Assembly (NCBI RefSeq): GCF_050946405.1
Contig: NZ_JBMNUS010000002.1
Location: forward strand, 186,001-250,000
Direction of reading: 5' to 3'
Source of the DNA: Pseudochelatococcus sp050946405
GTDB lineage: Bacteria > Pseudomonadota > Alphaproteobacteria > Rhizobiales > Beijerinckiaceae
Length of the DNA stretch: 64,000 bases
The notes below the pieces were generated by a model. The model saw only the letters and a program-made list of their open reading frames with translations, ran no database searches and had not been told where the DNA came from. Numbering within the stretch: position 1 is the first letter of the stretch; the number at the start of each line of letters is the position of its first letter. Below, one piece after another: positions 9,252-18,214 of this stretch. A program made the translations under genes and the position numbers.

Positions 9252-11153
9252 TCAGAGCGGCGCGGTCGCCGCGGCGAGCCACGCGCGCGTCGCCTCGTCC
9301 ACGAGCGGCGACAGCGCGCTGCGCACGCGATCGTGATAATCGTTGAGCCACGCGCGTTCGCCGTCGGTCAGCAGCGCGACATCGACCAGGGCGCGATCGA
9401 TGGGCGCCAGCGTCAGCGTGGCGAAGCCGAGCACCGGCCTGTCGGCGCCCGGCACGTCCCGCTCCTCGACGACCAGAAGGTTTTCGATGCGGATGCCGTA
9501 ATGCCCCTCGCGATAATATCCCGGCTCGTTCGACAGGATCATGCCGGCTTCCAGCGCCACGCCGCCAAGCCGGGATATGCGCTGCGGCCCCTCGTGAACC
9601 GACAGGAACGAGCCGACGCCATGGCCGGTGCCGTGATCGAAATCGAGCCCGGCCTCCCAGAGCGGGCGGCGGGCGAAGGGATCGATCTGCGCGCCGGAAG
9701 TACCCTTGGGAAAGACGGCCGTCGCAACCGCGATATGCCCCTTCAGCACGCGGGTGAACCTGTCGCGCAGTTCGGGCGTAGGCGTGCCGATGGCGACGGT
9801 CCGCGTGATGTCGGTGGTGCCGTCGACGTATTGCCCGCCCGAATCGACCAGCAGGACGCCGGGCGCAACCGGGCGGTTGCCGGCGCGGGTGACGCGGTAA
9901 TGCGGCAGGGCGGCGTTCCCGTTCACACCGGCGATGGTGGGGAAGGAGACGTCCTCGAGCAACCCGGTGTCGCGCCGGAAGCCCTCCAGCGCCTCGACGG
10001 TGTCGATCTCGGTCAGCGCGCCGGAAGGCGCTTCGCGCGCGAGCCAGGCGAGGAACCGGGTCACGGCCGCGCCGTCCCGCCGGTGCGCCGCGCGCGCGCC
10101 CTCGATCTCGCGTCCGTTCTTCACCGCCTTGAGCGCCGTCAGCGGATCGGGCGCGACATGGAACCGCGCGCCGGCATTGGCGACGGCGGATTGCAGGGCG
10201 AATGCGCCGGTGGCGGCATCGATCAGGATGCGGATGTCGTCTCGCGCCCGCGCGCCGAGATCGGCCACGGCCCGCGCCAGCGATTCCCGCGCTTCCAGCG
10301 GCCGACCGTCCGGCGTCGTCCCCAGAGGCGCGAAATCGGCGATCCGGCCCACCGCGCTCACCGCCGTCTCGTCGAAGCGGTCCGGGGCGAAGAACAGCGT
10401 CGGCCGGTCGGCGACGGGCACCAGCGCATAGCCGAGCGCGATCGGCGTATGCGGCACGTCGCCGCCGCGAATGTTGAACAGCCAGGCGATATTGTGCGGA
10501 TCGCTCACGATCAGCCCGTCGGTCTTCGTGTCGGCGAGTTTTTCGCGCAGCCGCTCCAGCTTGCTCGCCGCGGTCTCGCCGGCGACGGACAGCGGGTGCA
10601 GGCGGATGGGCGCGGCGGGCGGCGCGGGCCTGTCGTTCCACACGGCGTCCACGGGATTGTCGGTGACGACGACGAGCGTTCCGCCGGCCTCGGCTACGGC
10701 CTTCTCCAGCTTGCGGACCTGCGCGTCCGTATGCAGCCACGGATCGTAGCCGAGCGCGCCGCCCTCCGGGAGATGGCGGGCGATCCACTGCTCGGGCGTC
10801 GTTTCCGCCAGCGCGACCGGCGTGAAAAGGGCGGTGTCGATCTGTTCGCGAACCTGAATGACGTAGCGCCCGTCCACCACGACCGCGGCCTCGCTCTCCA
10901 ACACAACGGCCGTGCCGGCGGAGCCGGTGAAGCCCGTGAGCCACGCGAGCCGTTCCTCGCCGGCCGGCACGTATTCGCCCTGATGCTCGTCGGCGCGGGG
11001 AACGACGAAGCCGGAAAGCCCGTGCTGCGCCAGCACGCGGCGCAGCGCCGCAAGCCGCTCCGCCTCCGGCCGGGCGCCGGCCGGAGGCGCCGGATCGTCG
11101 AAGGACTGGAATTTGCAGGTCGTCGATTGGCAGGTCGTGGATCTGGACGTCAC
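9252..11153 (-). CDS. Xaa-Pro aminopeptidase (M24B family)
   Basis: Metallopeptidase removing an N-terminal residue that precedes proline, presumably cytosolic. It has 633 residues: two N-terminal creatinase-like domains and a C-terminal pita-bread catalytic domain. The dinuclear metal ligands are visible in order: Asp in LLVDSGGQY, Asp in GTTDITRT, His in GTGHGVGSF, Glu in LSNEPGYY and Glu in IRIENLL. No ATG lies near the N-terminus. A GTG at 11153 preceded by GGGGAG at 6-base spacing is the best start. The gene is divergent from lysK. Confidence 0.92.
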   Translation of the reverse strand: MTSRSTTCQSTTCKFQSFDDPAPPAGARPEAERLAALRRVLAQHGLSGFVVPRADEHQGEYVPAGEERLAWLTGFTGSAGTAVVLESEAAVVVDGRYVIQVREQIDTALFTPVALAETTPEQWIARHLPEGGALGYDPWLHTDAQVRKLEKAVAEAGGTLVVVTDNPVDAVWNDRPAPPAAPIRLHPLSVAGETAASKLERLREKLADTKTDGLIVSDPHNIAWLFNIRGGDVPHTPIALGYALVPVADRPTLFFAPDRFDETAVSAVGRIADFAPLGTTPDGRPLEARESLARAVADLGARARDDIRILIDAATGAFALQSAVANAGARFHVAPDPLTALKAVKNGREIEGARAAHRRDGAAVTRFLAWLAREAPSGALTEIDTVEALEGFRRDTGLLEDVSFPTIAGVNGNAALPHYRVTRAGNRPVAPGVLLVDSGGQYVDGTTDITRTVAIGTPTPELRDRFTRVLKGHIAVATAVFPKGTSGAQIDPFARRPLWEAGLDFDHGTGHGVGSFLSVHEGPQRISRLGGVALEAGMILSNEPGYYREGHYGIRIENLLVVEERDVPGADRPVLGFATLTLAPIDRALVDVALLTDGERAWLNDYHDRVRSALSPLVDEATRAWLAAATAPL

Positions 11154-11399
11154 GGCGATTCTCCCCGATGAGCGCAACGGGAAGCGAAAATAGCCTTTCC
11201 CGCGCGGCGTGGGCACCCGGTTTTCACGAAATCGGCGTGAAAAAGCCCAAATTCGGTTTCCCGATGCCGCGCCGCGTTGACGTTGCGGCGTGCAATTCCT
11301 ACTGTCTGCGCCCCTGATCCCCTTTCCGTGCGCGCGGCCGGCTTCCGACGGGCGTTGATCGGACGGATTCGTATGGTCCAACGTCGAAAGAGTGAACGC

Positions 11400-13103
11400 A
11401 TGCTTGCCCCGCTCCACCTTGATCCCGCGCTTGTCGAGGCAGCCCAGGTCTCGGCCGCCTGGCCGTTCGAGGAGGCGCGAAAGCTTGTGGCGCGCATCGC
11501 GCGCACGGGCAAGAAGGAAGTGCTGTTCGAGACCGGCTACGGCCCTTCCGGCCTGCCGCACATCGGCACCTTCGGCGAAGTCGCACGCACGTCGATGGTG
11601 CGTCACGCCTTCCGTGTGTTGACGGAAGACCGCATTCCCACGCGCCTCATCGCCTTCTCCGACGATCTCGACGGCTTGCGCAAGGTGCCCGACAACATCC
11701 CCAACCGCGAGAGCCTCGTGCCTTTCCTCGGCCGGCCGCTGACGCAGGTGCCCGATCCCTTCGGCACCCACGACAGTTTCGGCGCGCACAACAATGCGCG
11801 GCTGCAAGCGTTTCTCGACAGCTTCGGCTTCGATTACGACTTCCGCTCGGCGACACAGGCCTACACGAGCGGCGTCTTCGACGAGACCCTGCTGCGCATG
11901 CTGCGCCATTACGACGCCGTCATGGCGGTGATGCTGCCGAGCCTGCGGGCGGAGCGCGCACAGAGCTATTCGCCGTTCCTGCCGATCCATCCCACGACCG
12001 GCATCGTCATGCAGGTCGCGGTCGACGAGGTGCGCCCGGAAGCCGGCACCATCGTCTGGCGCGATCCCGAAACGCAGGAGCGCTTCGAGACGCCCGTGAC
12101 GGGCGGCCACGTCAAGCTGCAATGGAAGCCCGACTGGGCCATGCGCTGGGTGGCGCTCGGCGTCGATTACGAAATGGCGGGCAAGGATCTCATCGATTCG
12201 GTCAAGCTTTCCGGTCAGATCGCCCGCGCGCTCGGCGCCGAGCCCCCGGAAGGCTTCAACTACGAGCTTTTCCTCGACGAACACGGCACCAAGATTTCCA
12301 AGTCGAAGGGCAACGGCCTCACCATCGACGAGTGGCTGCGCTACGGCACGCCGGAAAGCCTCGCCCTTTTCATGTACAACAAGCCGCGCGAGGCGAAGCG
12401 GCTTTACTTCGACGTCATTCCGCGTCACGTCGACGACTATCTCGCCTTTCTCGCCAATTACGGCCGGCAGGAGTGGAAGCACCGCCTCGGCAATCCCGTC
12501 TGGCATCTGCATGCCGGCAATCCGCCCGCACCGGAGACGATCGGCGCGGACGGGCGCGGTACGCAACTGAGCTTCGCCATGCTGCTGAATCTCGCCGCCG
12601 TCGCCAATTCCGAGGACAAGGCGGTGCTGTGGGGCTTCATCCAGCGCTACGCGCCCGGCACCTCGCCCGATACCCATCCGCAGCTCGATCGGCTCGTCGG
12701 CTACGCCATCAACTATTTCCGCGATTTCGTGAAGCCGGCCAAGCAATATGCCGAGCCCACCGACGCGGAGCGGGCGGCGCTGGCGGATCTCTCCGCCGAG
12801 CTTGCGCGGCACGCGGGCTCCACCGATGCCGAGGCGTTGCAGAATGCCGTCTACGAGATCGGCCGCACGCATTTTCCCGACACCAGCGGCAAGACGAAAA
12901 GCCCGGATGGCCGCCCCGGCGTGTCGCAGACGTGGTTTTCGACGCTCTACCGCATCCTGTTCGGCGAGGAGCGCGGGCCGCGTTTCGGTTCCTTCGTGGC
13001 GCTTTACGGCGTCGAGGGCACGCGCGCCCTGATCGCGGCGGGCCTGTCGGGCGAATTGAAGCGCGAGCACGAAGCCTTTCTGAAGGAGCGGGCGGGGAGC
13101 TGA
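11400..13103 (+). CDS. lysK: lysyl-tRNA synthetase, class I
   Basis: Charges tRNA-Lys with lysine using the class I fold that replaces the class II enzyme in most alphaproteobacteria. The HIGH-type motif is GPSGLPHIGTFGE and the KMSKS-type motif is KISKSKGNG. About 567 residues, the usual size. The ATG at 11400 (MLAPLHLDPAL) is preferred; an in-frame ATG at 11373 would add nine residues (MVQRRKSER). Neither has a strong ribosome binding site. Confidence 0.95.
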   Translation: MLAPLHLDPALVEAAQVSAAWPFEEARKLVARIARTGKKEVLFETGYGPSGLPHIGTFGEVARTSMVRHAFRVLTEDRIPTRLIAFSDDLDGLRKVPDNIPNRESLVPFLGRPLTQVPDPFGTHDSFGAHNNARLQAFLDSFGFDYDFRSATQAYTSGVFDETLLRMLRHYDAVMAVMLPSLRAERAQSYSPFLPIHPTTGIVMQVAVDEVRPEAGTIVWRDPETQERFETPVTGGHVKLQWKPDWAMRWVALGVDYEMAGKDLIDSVKLSGQIARALGAEPPEGFNYELFLDEHGTKISKSKGNGLTIDEWLRYGTPESLALFMYNKPREAKRLYFDVIPRHVDDYLAFLANYGRQEWKHRLGNPVWHLHAGNPPAPETIGADGRGTQLSFAMLLNLAAVANSEDKAVLWGFIQRYAPGTSPDTHPQLDRLVGYAINYFRDFVKPAKQYAEPTDAERAALADLSAELARHAGSTDAEALQNAVYEIGRTHFPDTSGKTKSPDGRPGVSQTWFSTLYRILFGEERGPRFGSFVALYGVEGTRALIAAGLSGELKREHEAFLKERAGS

Positions 13104-13123
13104 CGTCGGGCAGGGGGCTGACA

Positions 13124-14263
13124 TCAGAAAAGGCTCAATTGTTCCGCGGCTTTCGGCGTCCCTTTGAAGAGGTCCGTCCGCAGCCGGGGATGGCGTCTGA
13201 GATAGCCGATGCGTTTCAGCGCCACCTCGAAACGGCGCGCGATCAGCGCGGCATAGGGGCCGGTGCCCGTCATGCGCTCGTTCCAGCGCGCGTCGTAATC
13301 CTTGCCGCCGCGCATCGTGCGCAGCAGCGAGAGCACGTGCCGCGCCTTGTCGGGATAATGGGTCACGAGCCATTCGGTCACGAGATCGCGCACTTCGAGC
13401 GGCAGCCGCAGCAGGACGTAACCCGCCTCCCGCGCGCCTGCCGCATGGGCCTGCTCCAGAATGACCTCGATCTCGCTGTCGTTGATGGCCGGGACGATCG
13501 GTGCGACCATGACGGAGACGGGAATGCCCGCTTCGCTCAACTGCCGTATCGTCGCCAGCCGCCGGTGGGGCGCAGCCGCGCGAGGTTCCATCGTGCGCGC
13601 GAGCTTGCCGTCGAGCGTCGTCACCGAAATCGCGACGCAGGCGAGCCCCCGTTTCGCCATGGGCGCGAGCAGATCGATGTCGCGCGCGACGAGCGCCGAT
13701 TTCGTCACGATGCTGACGGGATGGCCCAGCCGTGCAAGCACTTCCAGGATGGCGCGCATCAGCCGGTACTGGCGCTCGATCGGCTGATAGGGATCGGTAT
13801 TGGTGCCGATGGCGAGCGTGCGGGGCGTATATCCCGGCTTCGACAGTTCTTTTTCCAGCAATATCGCCGCGTCGGGCTTGGCGAACAGCTTCGATTCGAA
13901 GTCGAGCCCCGGCGACAGTCCGAGATAGGCGTGCGTCGGCCGCGCATAGCAATAAACGCAGCCGTGCTCGCAGCCGCGATAGGGGTTGATCGAGCGGTCG
14001 AAGGGAATATCGGGCGAGGCATTGCGCGCGATCACGCTGCGCGCCTTGTCGATCAGCACTTCGGTACGCAGGGGCGGCAGGTCGTCCGGCTCTCCCCAGC
14101 CGTCATCCACGGCCTCCCGCGCGGCGGGCTCGAAGCGGCCCGTCGGATTCGACACCGCGCCGCGGCCGCGCTGAATCCGGGAGCCCGCGGGAGGCGCGCC
14201 GCCGGCCGCGTCCTCTCCGATGCCGTTACCTTCGAGACAAGCGGTTTTATCGAGGCAAGCCAT
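13124..14263 (-). CDS. radical SAM protein, PA0069/spore photoproduct lyase-like family
   Basis: Predicted radical SAM enzyme of 379 residues with the 4Fe-4S binding motif CEHGCVYCYA and the typical family context NPYRGCEHG. The family is related to SplB but its reaction is not known to me. The C-terminal half is a TIM-barrel remnant ending in RRHPRLRTDLFKG. The ATG at 14263, preceded by AGGGCG, is preferred over an ATG at 14278 or a TTG at 14287. A LexA box lies inside its promoter, so SOS induction and a DNA-repair role are plausible but inferred. It converges on lysK with a 20-base gap. Confidence 0.85.
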   Translation of the reverse strand: MACLDKTACLEGNGIGEDAAGGAPPAGSRIQRGRGAVSNPTGRFEPAAREAVDDGWGEPDDLPPLRTEVLIDKARSVIARNASPDIPFDRSINPYRGCEHGCVYCYARPTHAYLGLSPGLDFESKLFAKPDAAILLEKELSKPGYTPRTLAIGTNTDPYQPIERQYRLMRAILEVLARLGHPVSIVTKSALVARDIDLLAPMAKRGLACVAISVTTLDGKLARTMEPRAAAPHRRLATIRQLSEAGIPVSVMVAPIVPAINDSEIEVILEQAHAAGAREAGYVLLRLPLEVRDLVTEWLVTHYPDKARHVLSLLRTMRGGKDYDARWNERMTGTGPYAALIARRFEVALKRIGYLRRHPRLRTDLFKGTPKAAEQLSLF

Positions 14264-14297
14264 TCTGCGCCCTGTCATGCCGAACAAAGAATGTCTT

Positions 14298-14326
14298 TAC
14301 ATAGAACATAAATCGAACTACGTAAA
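14298..14326 (-). promoter_or_regulatory. promoter with embedded LexA box
   Basis: On the minus strand, TTTACG (14326-14321) and TATGTA (14303-14298) form -35 and -10 boxes with a 17-base spacer, 35 bases before the ATG of the radical SAM gene. The spacer contains GTTC-GATTTAT-GTTC (14318-14304), an exact match to the alphaproteobacterial LexA operator GTTC-N7-GTTC. Repression by LexA is inferred from this placement. Confidence 0.72.
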
Positions 14327-14560
14327 GTGGCCAGCGGCGATGGAGGCGTCGGCGCTGAAGGCCATAAACGGGCTGCGGGCCATGACCCGAAGACCGCGAA
14401 AATCGCCTCCAGCGCAAAAGACGCCCCAGACCGGCTGACAGGATCAAATTTGAAGGTGCATTGAAGGCCGTGGGCGGGTGTCCACGGCCTTCCTGCTACT
14501 TGGCCGTACCAGCGAGGGCATGAACGGGCCTCTATGGGCTTCTATTTCGGAAATGGGCTT

Positions 14561-14782
14561 GGCCGTCATCAGTGGGAGAAAAGTGCTCCCGGTGGGCCGT
14601 CACCCCCACCCGGCTCATGACCGGCTCTTCGGCGCATCTCGCAATGGATGCAATGACTCGGGAGCGGAAGAAGCCTATCTCAGCCGGTGATTATCGCCAA
14701 GCCCCCGCACCATCGAAACAGGTATATTGACGCTTGGCCGTTCTTGATGAGAAGGTTGCGCCCGGTGGGCCGTCACCCCCAC
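14561..14782. repeat. two imperfect direct repeats of about 50 bases
   Basis: An identical 22-base block (14588-14609 and 14761-14782), beginning CCCGGTGGGCCGTCACC, contains a GTGGG/CCCAC hairpin. Each copy is preceded by a related segment starting TTGGCCGT, so the repeat unit is about 50 bases. The copies lie 173 bases apart between the radical SAM gene and the Mor-like regulator. I find no convincing gene in 14330-15017. They may be operators or a phage remnant. Confidence 0.65.
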
Positions 14783-15017
14783 GTGGCGCGAGGACATCCG
14801 AGGATTTCCCGTCCAGTCCGCCGTGGCATTCGAGATACTTGTGCCTTGGGCGCACCTTGGGCTCATAGTTTCCCCGCCGGATCTCCACACTTGTCGATAC
14901 GCTGAATGCAGCCGCATCCATGTTGCAATTGCATCCCTTGCGCTTTGATGCGCTCCATGCAGCGCGGGCACTTCTGCCGGTGTCTAACCTGCCTGCGGCG
15001 AAGGACAGGGCGGGAAT

Positions 15018-15494
15018 ATGGAGAACGATATCAGACCTGTATCGGCTGACGAATTGACCGGTATCTTGCGCGGCATCGCCGACGCGGCGGGTCTGGAAGC
15101 GGCGCTGGCTATTGCGGATCATGCTGGCGGCACGCGTGTCTCTTTTCCCGCTCCATCACGGCTCACGCCTGAGCACTGGCTTGTCGGGCTTCTTGGCCGT
15201 GACGCCGCGCTCAAGGTGTGCGGCCATTTTCAGGCTGGATACGGGGGCGCAATCGTATCGATTCCATCACCCGTAAATGATTTTCGTAGCGCGGCCGTGC
15301 AGCGTGAAAAAGCGATGCTGCGCGCCTTCTTCTCGACGGCAACTATTGACGAAGCTGCACGGACCGTCAGTGTCGACCGTTCGACAGTAATTCGCCACTT
15401 CCGCCGTCTACGGGACGACGGTTTTCGGCGACCACTACGCAACCGAAAGAGACAGAAGGACGGGGCCAATGACAACGGGTCCCGCCACCGCTGA
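15018..15494 (+). CDS. Mor-like phage transcription activator (orphan)
   Basis: A 158-residue protein resembling the Mor activator of Mu-like phages. It has two weakly similar segments, AALAIADHAGGTRVSFPAP and AALKVCGHFQ...GGAIVSIPSP, with the Mor pattern of helix plus GG-hydrophobic-IP strand. A C-terminal helix-turn-helix follows (TIDEAARTVSVDRSTVIRHF). The ATG at 15018 follows GGCGGG. No Mu transposase or late genes are nearby, so this looks like a stranded phage or island regulator. The family assignment rests on pattern only. Confidence 0.55.
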   Translation: MENDIRPVSADELTGILRGIADAAGLEAALAIADHAGGTRVSFPAPSRLTPEHWLVGLLGRDAALKVCGHFQAGYGGAIVSIPSPVNDFRSAAVQREKAMLRAFFSTATIDEAARTVSVDRSTVIRHFRRLRDDGFRRPLRNRKRQKDGANDNGSRHR

Positions 15495-16349
15495 TCGCAT
15501 TTTCCTCTTCTTTGAAGGCATAAACTGAACAGCGTGCTCGGCGGACGCGCGCCGTCGCCCAGCTCGGCCGAGGCGGATATCCACAATCCGTTCTGATTAG
15601 GCAAGGAACCCAGACCTTTTTCGGAATCTGACAGGTTATGAGAGGTTTCCTCCATATTTTCCGATCAGGCTACAACCGCAACTCAAGAAACTTAAATGGA
15701 TATGTAAAGGTATAAGTTCCGGGCACACTTCAGAATATGGTTTTTATAGCGCAACTCCGTCTGTGTTTTGGGCTGTTCCGCCTCATGCCGCGCGCTGTTA
15801 AGCGATTTGCAATTATCACTATATTTTTTTGTCTATTCATATTTATTGCGGAAATCGCTATCGATTTGCTGTGAACTATGTCATATTTTTTTCATTATAA
15901 CAATAATTAGGGGTGAATCTGTATTTTTTATTGACAAAAAGCTGACATTCCAGCACATTTCAGTGAAATGGCGAAATGTGAGTGATGACGCGATTTTTCG
16001 CGACCTCCCGTTATTAGAGTAACGCTTGCGTTCTATCTTCCAGCTTGTACCCGATCTGTCCGGGACCGGAGAGGATTTTTCAGTTGTCTATCCAGTTTTG
16101 TCAAAATTTGCTGCGTGAGCAGCAGATGTACGACAAATGACGGGAAGACTTCTGTCACGTTAAGCGGAGATGATCTTTCTACGGATTGTTCGAGGCTCCG
16201 GATAGCGGTTTTACTTTCGTCAACGCGTCGGAGATTGTCTTATGACGAACTTCGTCTTAGTGGAAAAGTAATGCGTTAATTGTGTATCGTATTCCATGAG
16301 AGGAAGGCTGCGGCAAACGTTTTCCCGAGATGGTAATTGAGAGGCAGCA
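15495..16349. other. A/T-rich non-coding stretch upstream of the glucanase
   Basis: About 850 bases without a credible gene. From about 15660 to 16340 the composition is clearly A/T-rich compared with the rest of the window, with runs such as ATATTTTTTTGTC. An 84-codon open frame at 15768-16022 is composed of low-information hydrophobic residues and lacks a ribosome binding site. The region probably holds the promoter and regulatory sites of the glucanase and was likely acquired horizontally. Confidence 0.6.
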
Positions 16350-17867
16350 ATGACTTATCTTGATCTTTCGAAATACAAACTGACCTTCAGTGATGAGTTC
16401 AATACGCGAAGCATCTCGACAACCGGCGAAGGCACGAAATGGAAGAGCATCCGGTCCGAATGGAAATTCGATGAATATTCTGATATCGGGTTCAGCCGGA
16501 CTTCTTTTGTCAACGCAGGCTCCGGATATGATCCGTTCGCGGTAAAGGACGGCAACCTGACCATTACAGCGGTTCCGGACAGGACGCCGTACGGTTTTCC
16601 CGGCAGCTGGGAATCGGGACTGATTACAACACAGGGCCTCTTCTCGCAAAAATACGGTTATTTTGAAATCCGCGCGGATTTCTCCAATCAGATCGGTTCC
16701 TGGGGAGCATTCTGGCTATTGCCCGACACCCAGACCCCCGATCCGAACAATGCAGGCAGGTGGCAGGAACTCGATATCATCGAGCATTACGGCAACAACG
16801 ACAAGGGCGTTTACAGCCATATTCATACGACAGATCCCGATCCGAATGTCAATTGGCAGCGGGATCTTCAAGTTTACAGCGAGATACGTAATCCTGACGG
16901 ATTCCATACTTTCGGTGTGGACTGGTCGGAAACCTCTCTGGATTTCTATATCGATGGAAAGCTGGTGGGTTCCCGGGCGACGCCGAGCGATTATCAGGCC
17001 CCGATGTACCTGGTGGCCAATCTGGCGGCATCCGACCATCCGGACAATAACGTCGATGCCGCCGGCGTTCCGATTTCGATGACGATCGATTATATCAGGG
17101 TTTACCAGAAGGGATCCGAAACACCTGTGGATCCGGTGGACCCTGTCGATCCTGTGGATCCCGGCGAGGATGCTGGGGACGAACTGGTCATTTTCATCAG
17201 CCAGGATGCCTATAAAGGCAACGCCCAATATACGATCTCCGTCGACGGGCAACAGGTTGGCGGCGTTCGCTCGGCCTCCGCGTCTCATGCCGCCGGCGAA
17301 ACGGAGGCGGTCGTTCTCAAAGGCAACTGGGGCGAAGGTCATCATGTGGTGGCCGTGAACTTCATCAACGATTTTTGGGAGAGCGGCAACAATAAGGACC
17401 GCAATCTTTATGTCGACGGAGCCTCGTTCAACGGCGAGGATATCGTCAACGCCGATCTGGAACTGAAAGGACAAGGTGCGAAGCGGTTCGGATTTGACTA
17501 CGCCAAGGATTCAACGCCGGGTGGCGACGGGAACCTGGACGAGCTGGTTCTCCATATCAGCCAGAGCGCTTATAACGGGGACGCCGAGTATACCGTATCT
17601 GTCGACGGCAAGCAGATCGGCGGCGTTCGTAAGGCAAGCGCGTCGCATGCCGCCGGCGACACCGAGCAGGTGTTGATCAGCGGCAATTGGTCTCACGGGT
17701 TCCATGACGTGGCAATCAGCTTCCTCAACGATGCCTGGGGCGGTACGCCGGGTACGGATCGCAACCTTTATCTCGATGCTGCGACCTATAACGGCGTCGA
17801 GGTAAAGAATGCGTCCTGGAACCTTCTGGGAACGAGTACGCATACGTTCACTATCCTCGATGTCTGA
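16350..17867 (+). CDS. GH16 beta-glucanase with two C-terminal carbohydrate-binding modules
   Basis: Secreted-type endo-beta-glucanase of 505 residues. The GH16 domain (about 5-250) carries the catalytic motif ELDIIE, with Glu140 as nucleophile, Asp142 and Glu145 as acid/base. A PVDP repeat linker (about 255-268) follows, then two homologous modules starting DELVIFISQ (about 277) and DELVLHISQ (about 397). These resemble the Ca-dependent xylan-binding CBM60 family. No N-terminal signal peptide is present; the short C-terminal tail HTFTILDV suggests type I secretion, as for the rhizobial glycanases ExsH and PlyA. A GAGAGG site precedes the ATG. Composition is less GC-rich than its neighbours, suggesting transfer. 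Its role may be trimming exopolysaccharide. Confidence 0.88.
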   Translation: MTYLDLSKYKLTFSDEFNTRSISTTGEGTKWKSIRSEWKFDEYSDIGFSRTSFVNAGSGYDPFAVKDGNLTITAVPDRTPYGFPGSWESGLITTQGLFSQKYGYFEIRADFSNQIGSWGAFWLLPDTQTPDPNNAGRWQELDIIEHYGNNDKGVYSHIHTTDPDPNVNWQRDLQVYSEIRNPDGFHTFGVDWSETSLDFYIDGKLVGSRATPSDYQAPMYLVANLAASDHPDNNVDAAGVPISMTIDYIRVYQKGSETPVDPVDPVDPVDPGEDAGDELVIFISQDAYKGNAQYTISVDGQQVGGVRSASASHAAGETEAVVLKGNWGEGHHVVAVNFINDFWESGNNKDRNLYVDGASFNGEDIVNADLELKGQGAKRFGFDYAKDSTPGGDGNLDELVLHISQSAYNGDAEYTVSVDGKQIGGVRKASASHAAGDTEQVLISGNWSHGFHDVAISFLNDAWGGTPGTDRNLYLDAATYNGVEVKNASWNLLGTSTHTFTILDV

Positions 17868-17955
17868 TATACTCAATTCGTGACGTTGCCGCTCTCCCGT
17901 CGCAGGGAGGAGGCACTCTTCCGCCGTCGAGATCACGATGGACCCGGAGTTGCGA

Positions 17956-17993
17956 CGGTCCTGAGGCCGGATTGGACATCGACCTCGGGACCG
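17956..17993. terminator. hairpin downstream of the glucanase
   Basis: Arms of 11 bases (17956-17966 and 17983-17993, with one G-U pair) could form a stem about 90 bases after the glucanase stop. No long T-run follows, so termination is uncertain. A second short hairpin, CGGCCCG/CGGGCCG, lies at 18071-18088. I see nothing else in the 347-base gap 17868-18214. Confidence 0.4.
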
Positions 17994-18214
17994 TTCGCAT
18001 GTGCGTTGTGAACGCGCCCGGTTGCGTTCCTGGTTGCGTCCCGTGCAAACCCGCGCACCTTCAATGCTCGCGGCCCGATCGCGGGCCGTGTTGCGTTTGC
18101 GCAATCGCTACATGGCCCGCCTCGTAAACGACGAGGGTATGAATGCCACGAATGGCTGTTAGGCTATGGTTGTCAGGTTGATGCGTCGAAGGGATCGCGG
18201 TTTCGGGGGCGGGC

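Noticed and set aside
9252..13952. A 1,566-codon open frame on the minus strand spanning the aminopeptidase and the antisense of lysK
   Set aside because: Only the part below 11153 encodes a recognisable protein. The rest is antisense to the lysyl-tRNA synthetase and open because of high GC content.
14850..15010. A minus-strand frame with CPRC, HGCGC and a further Cys, resembling a small zinc-ribbon such as the phage Com protein
   Set aside because: No convincing start codon and spacing unlike Com. It may be a decayed remnant, but support is too weak to annotate.
15768..16022. An 84-codon frame in the A/T-rich region
   Set aside because: No ribosome binding site or family resemblance; the hydrophobic bias follows from A/T-rich composition.
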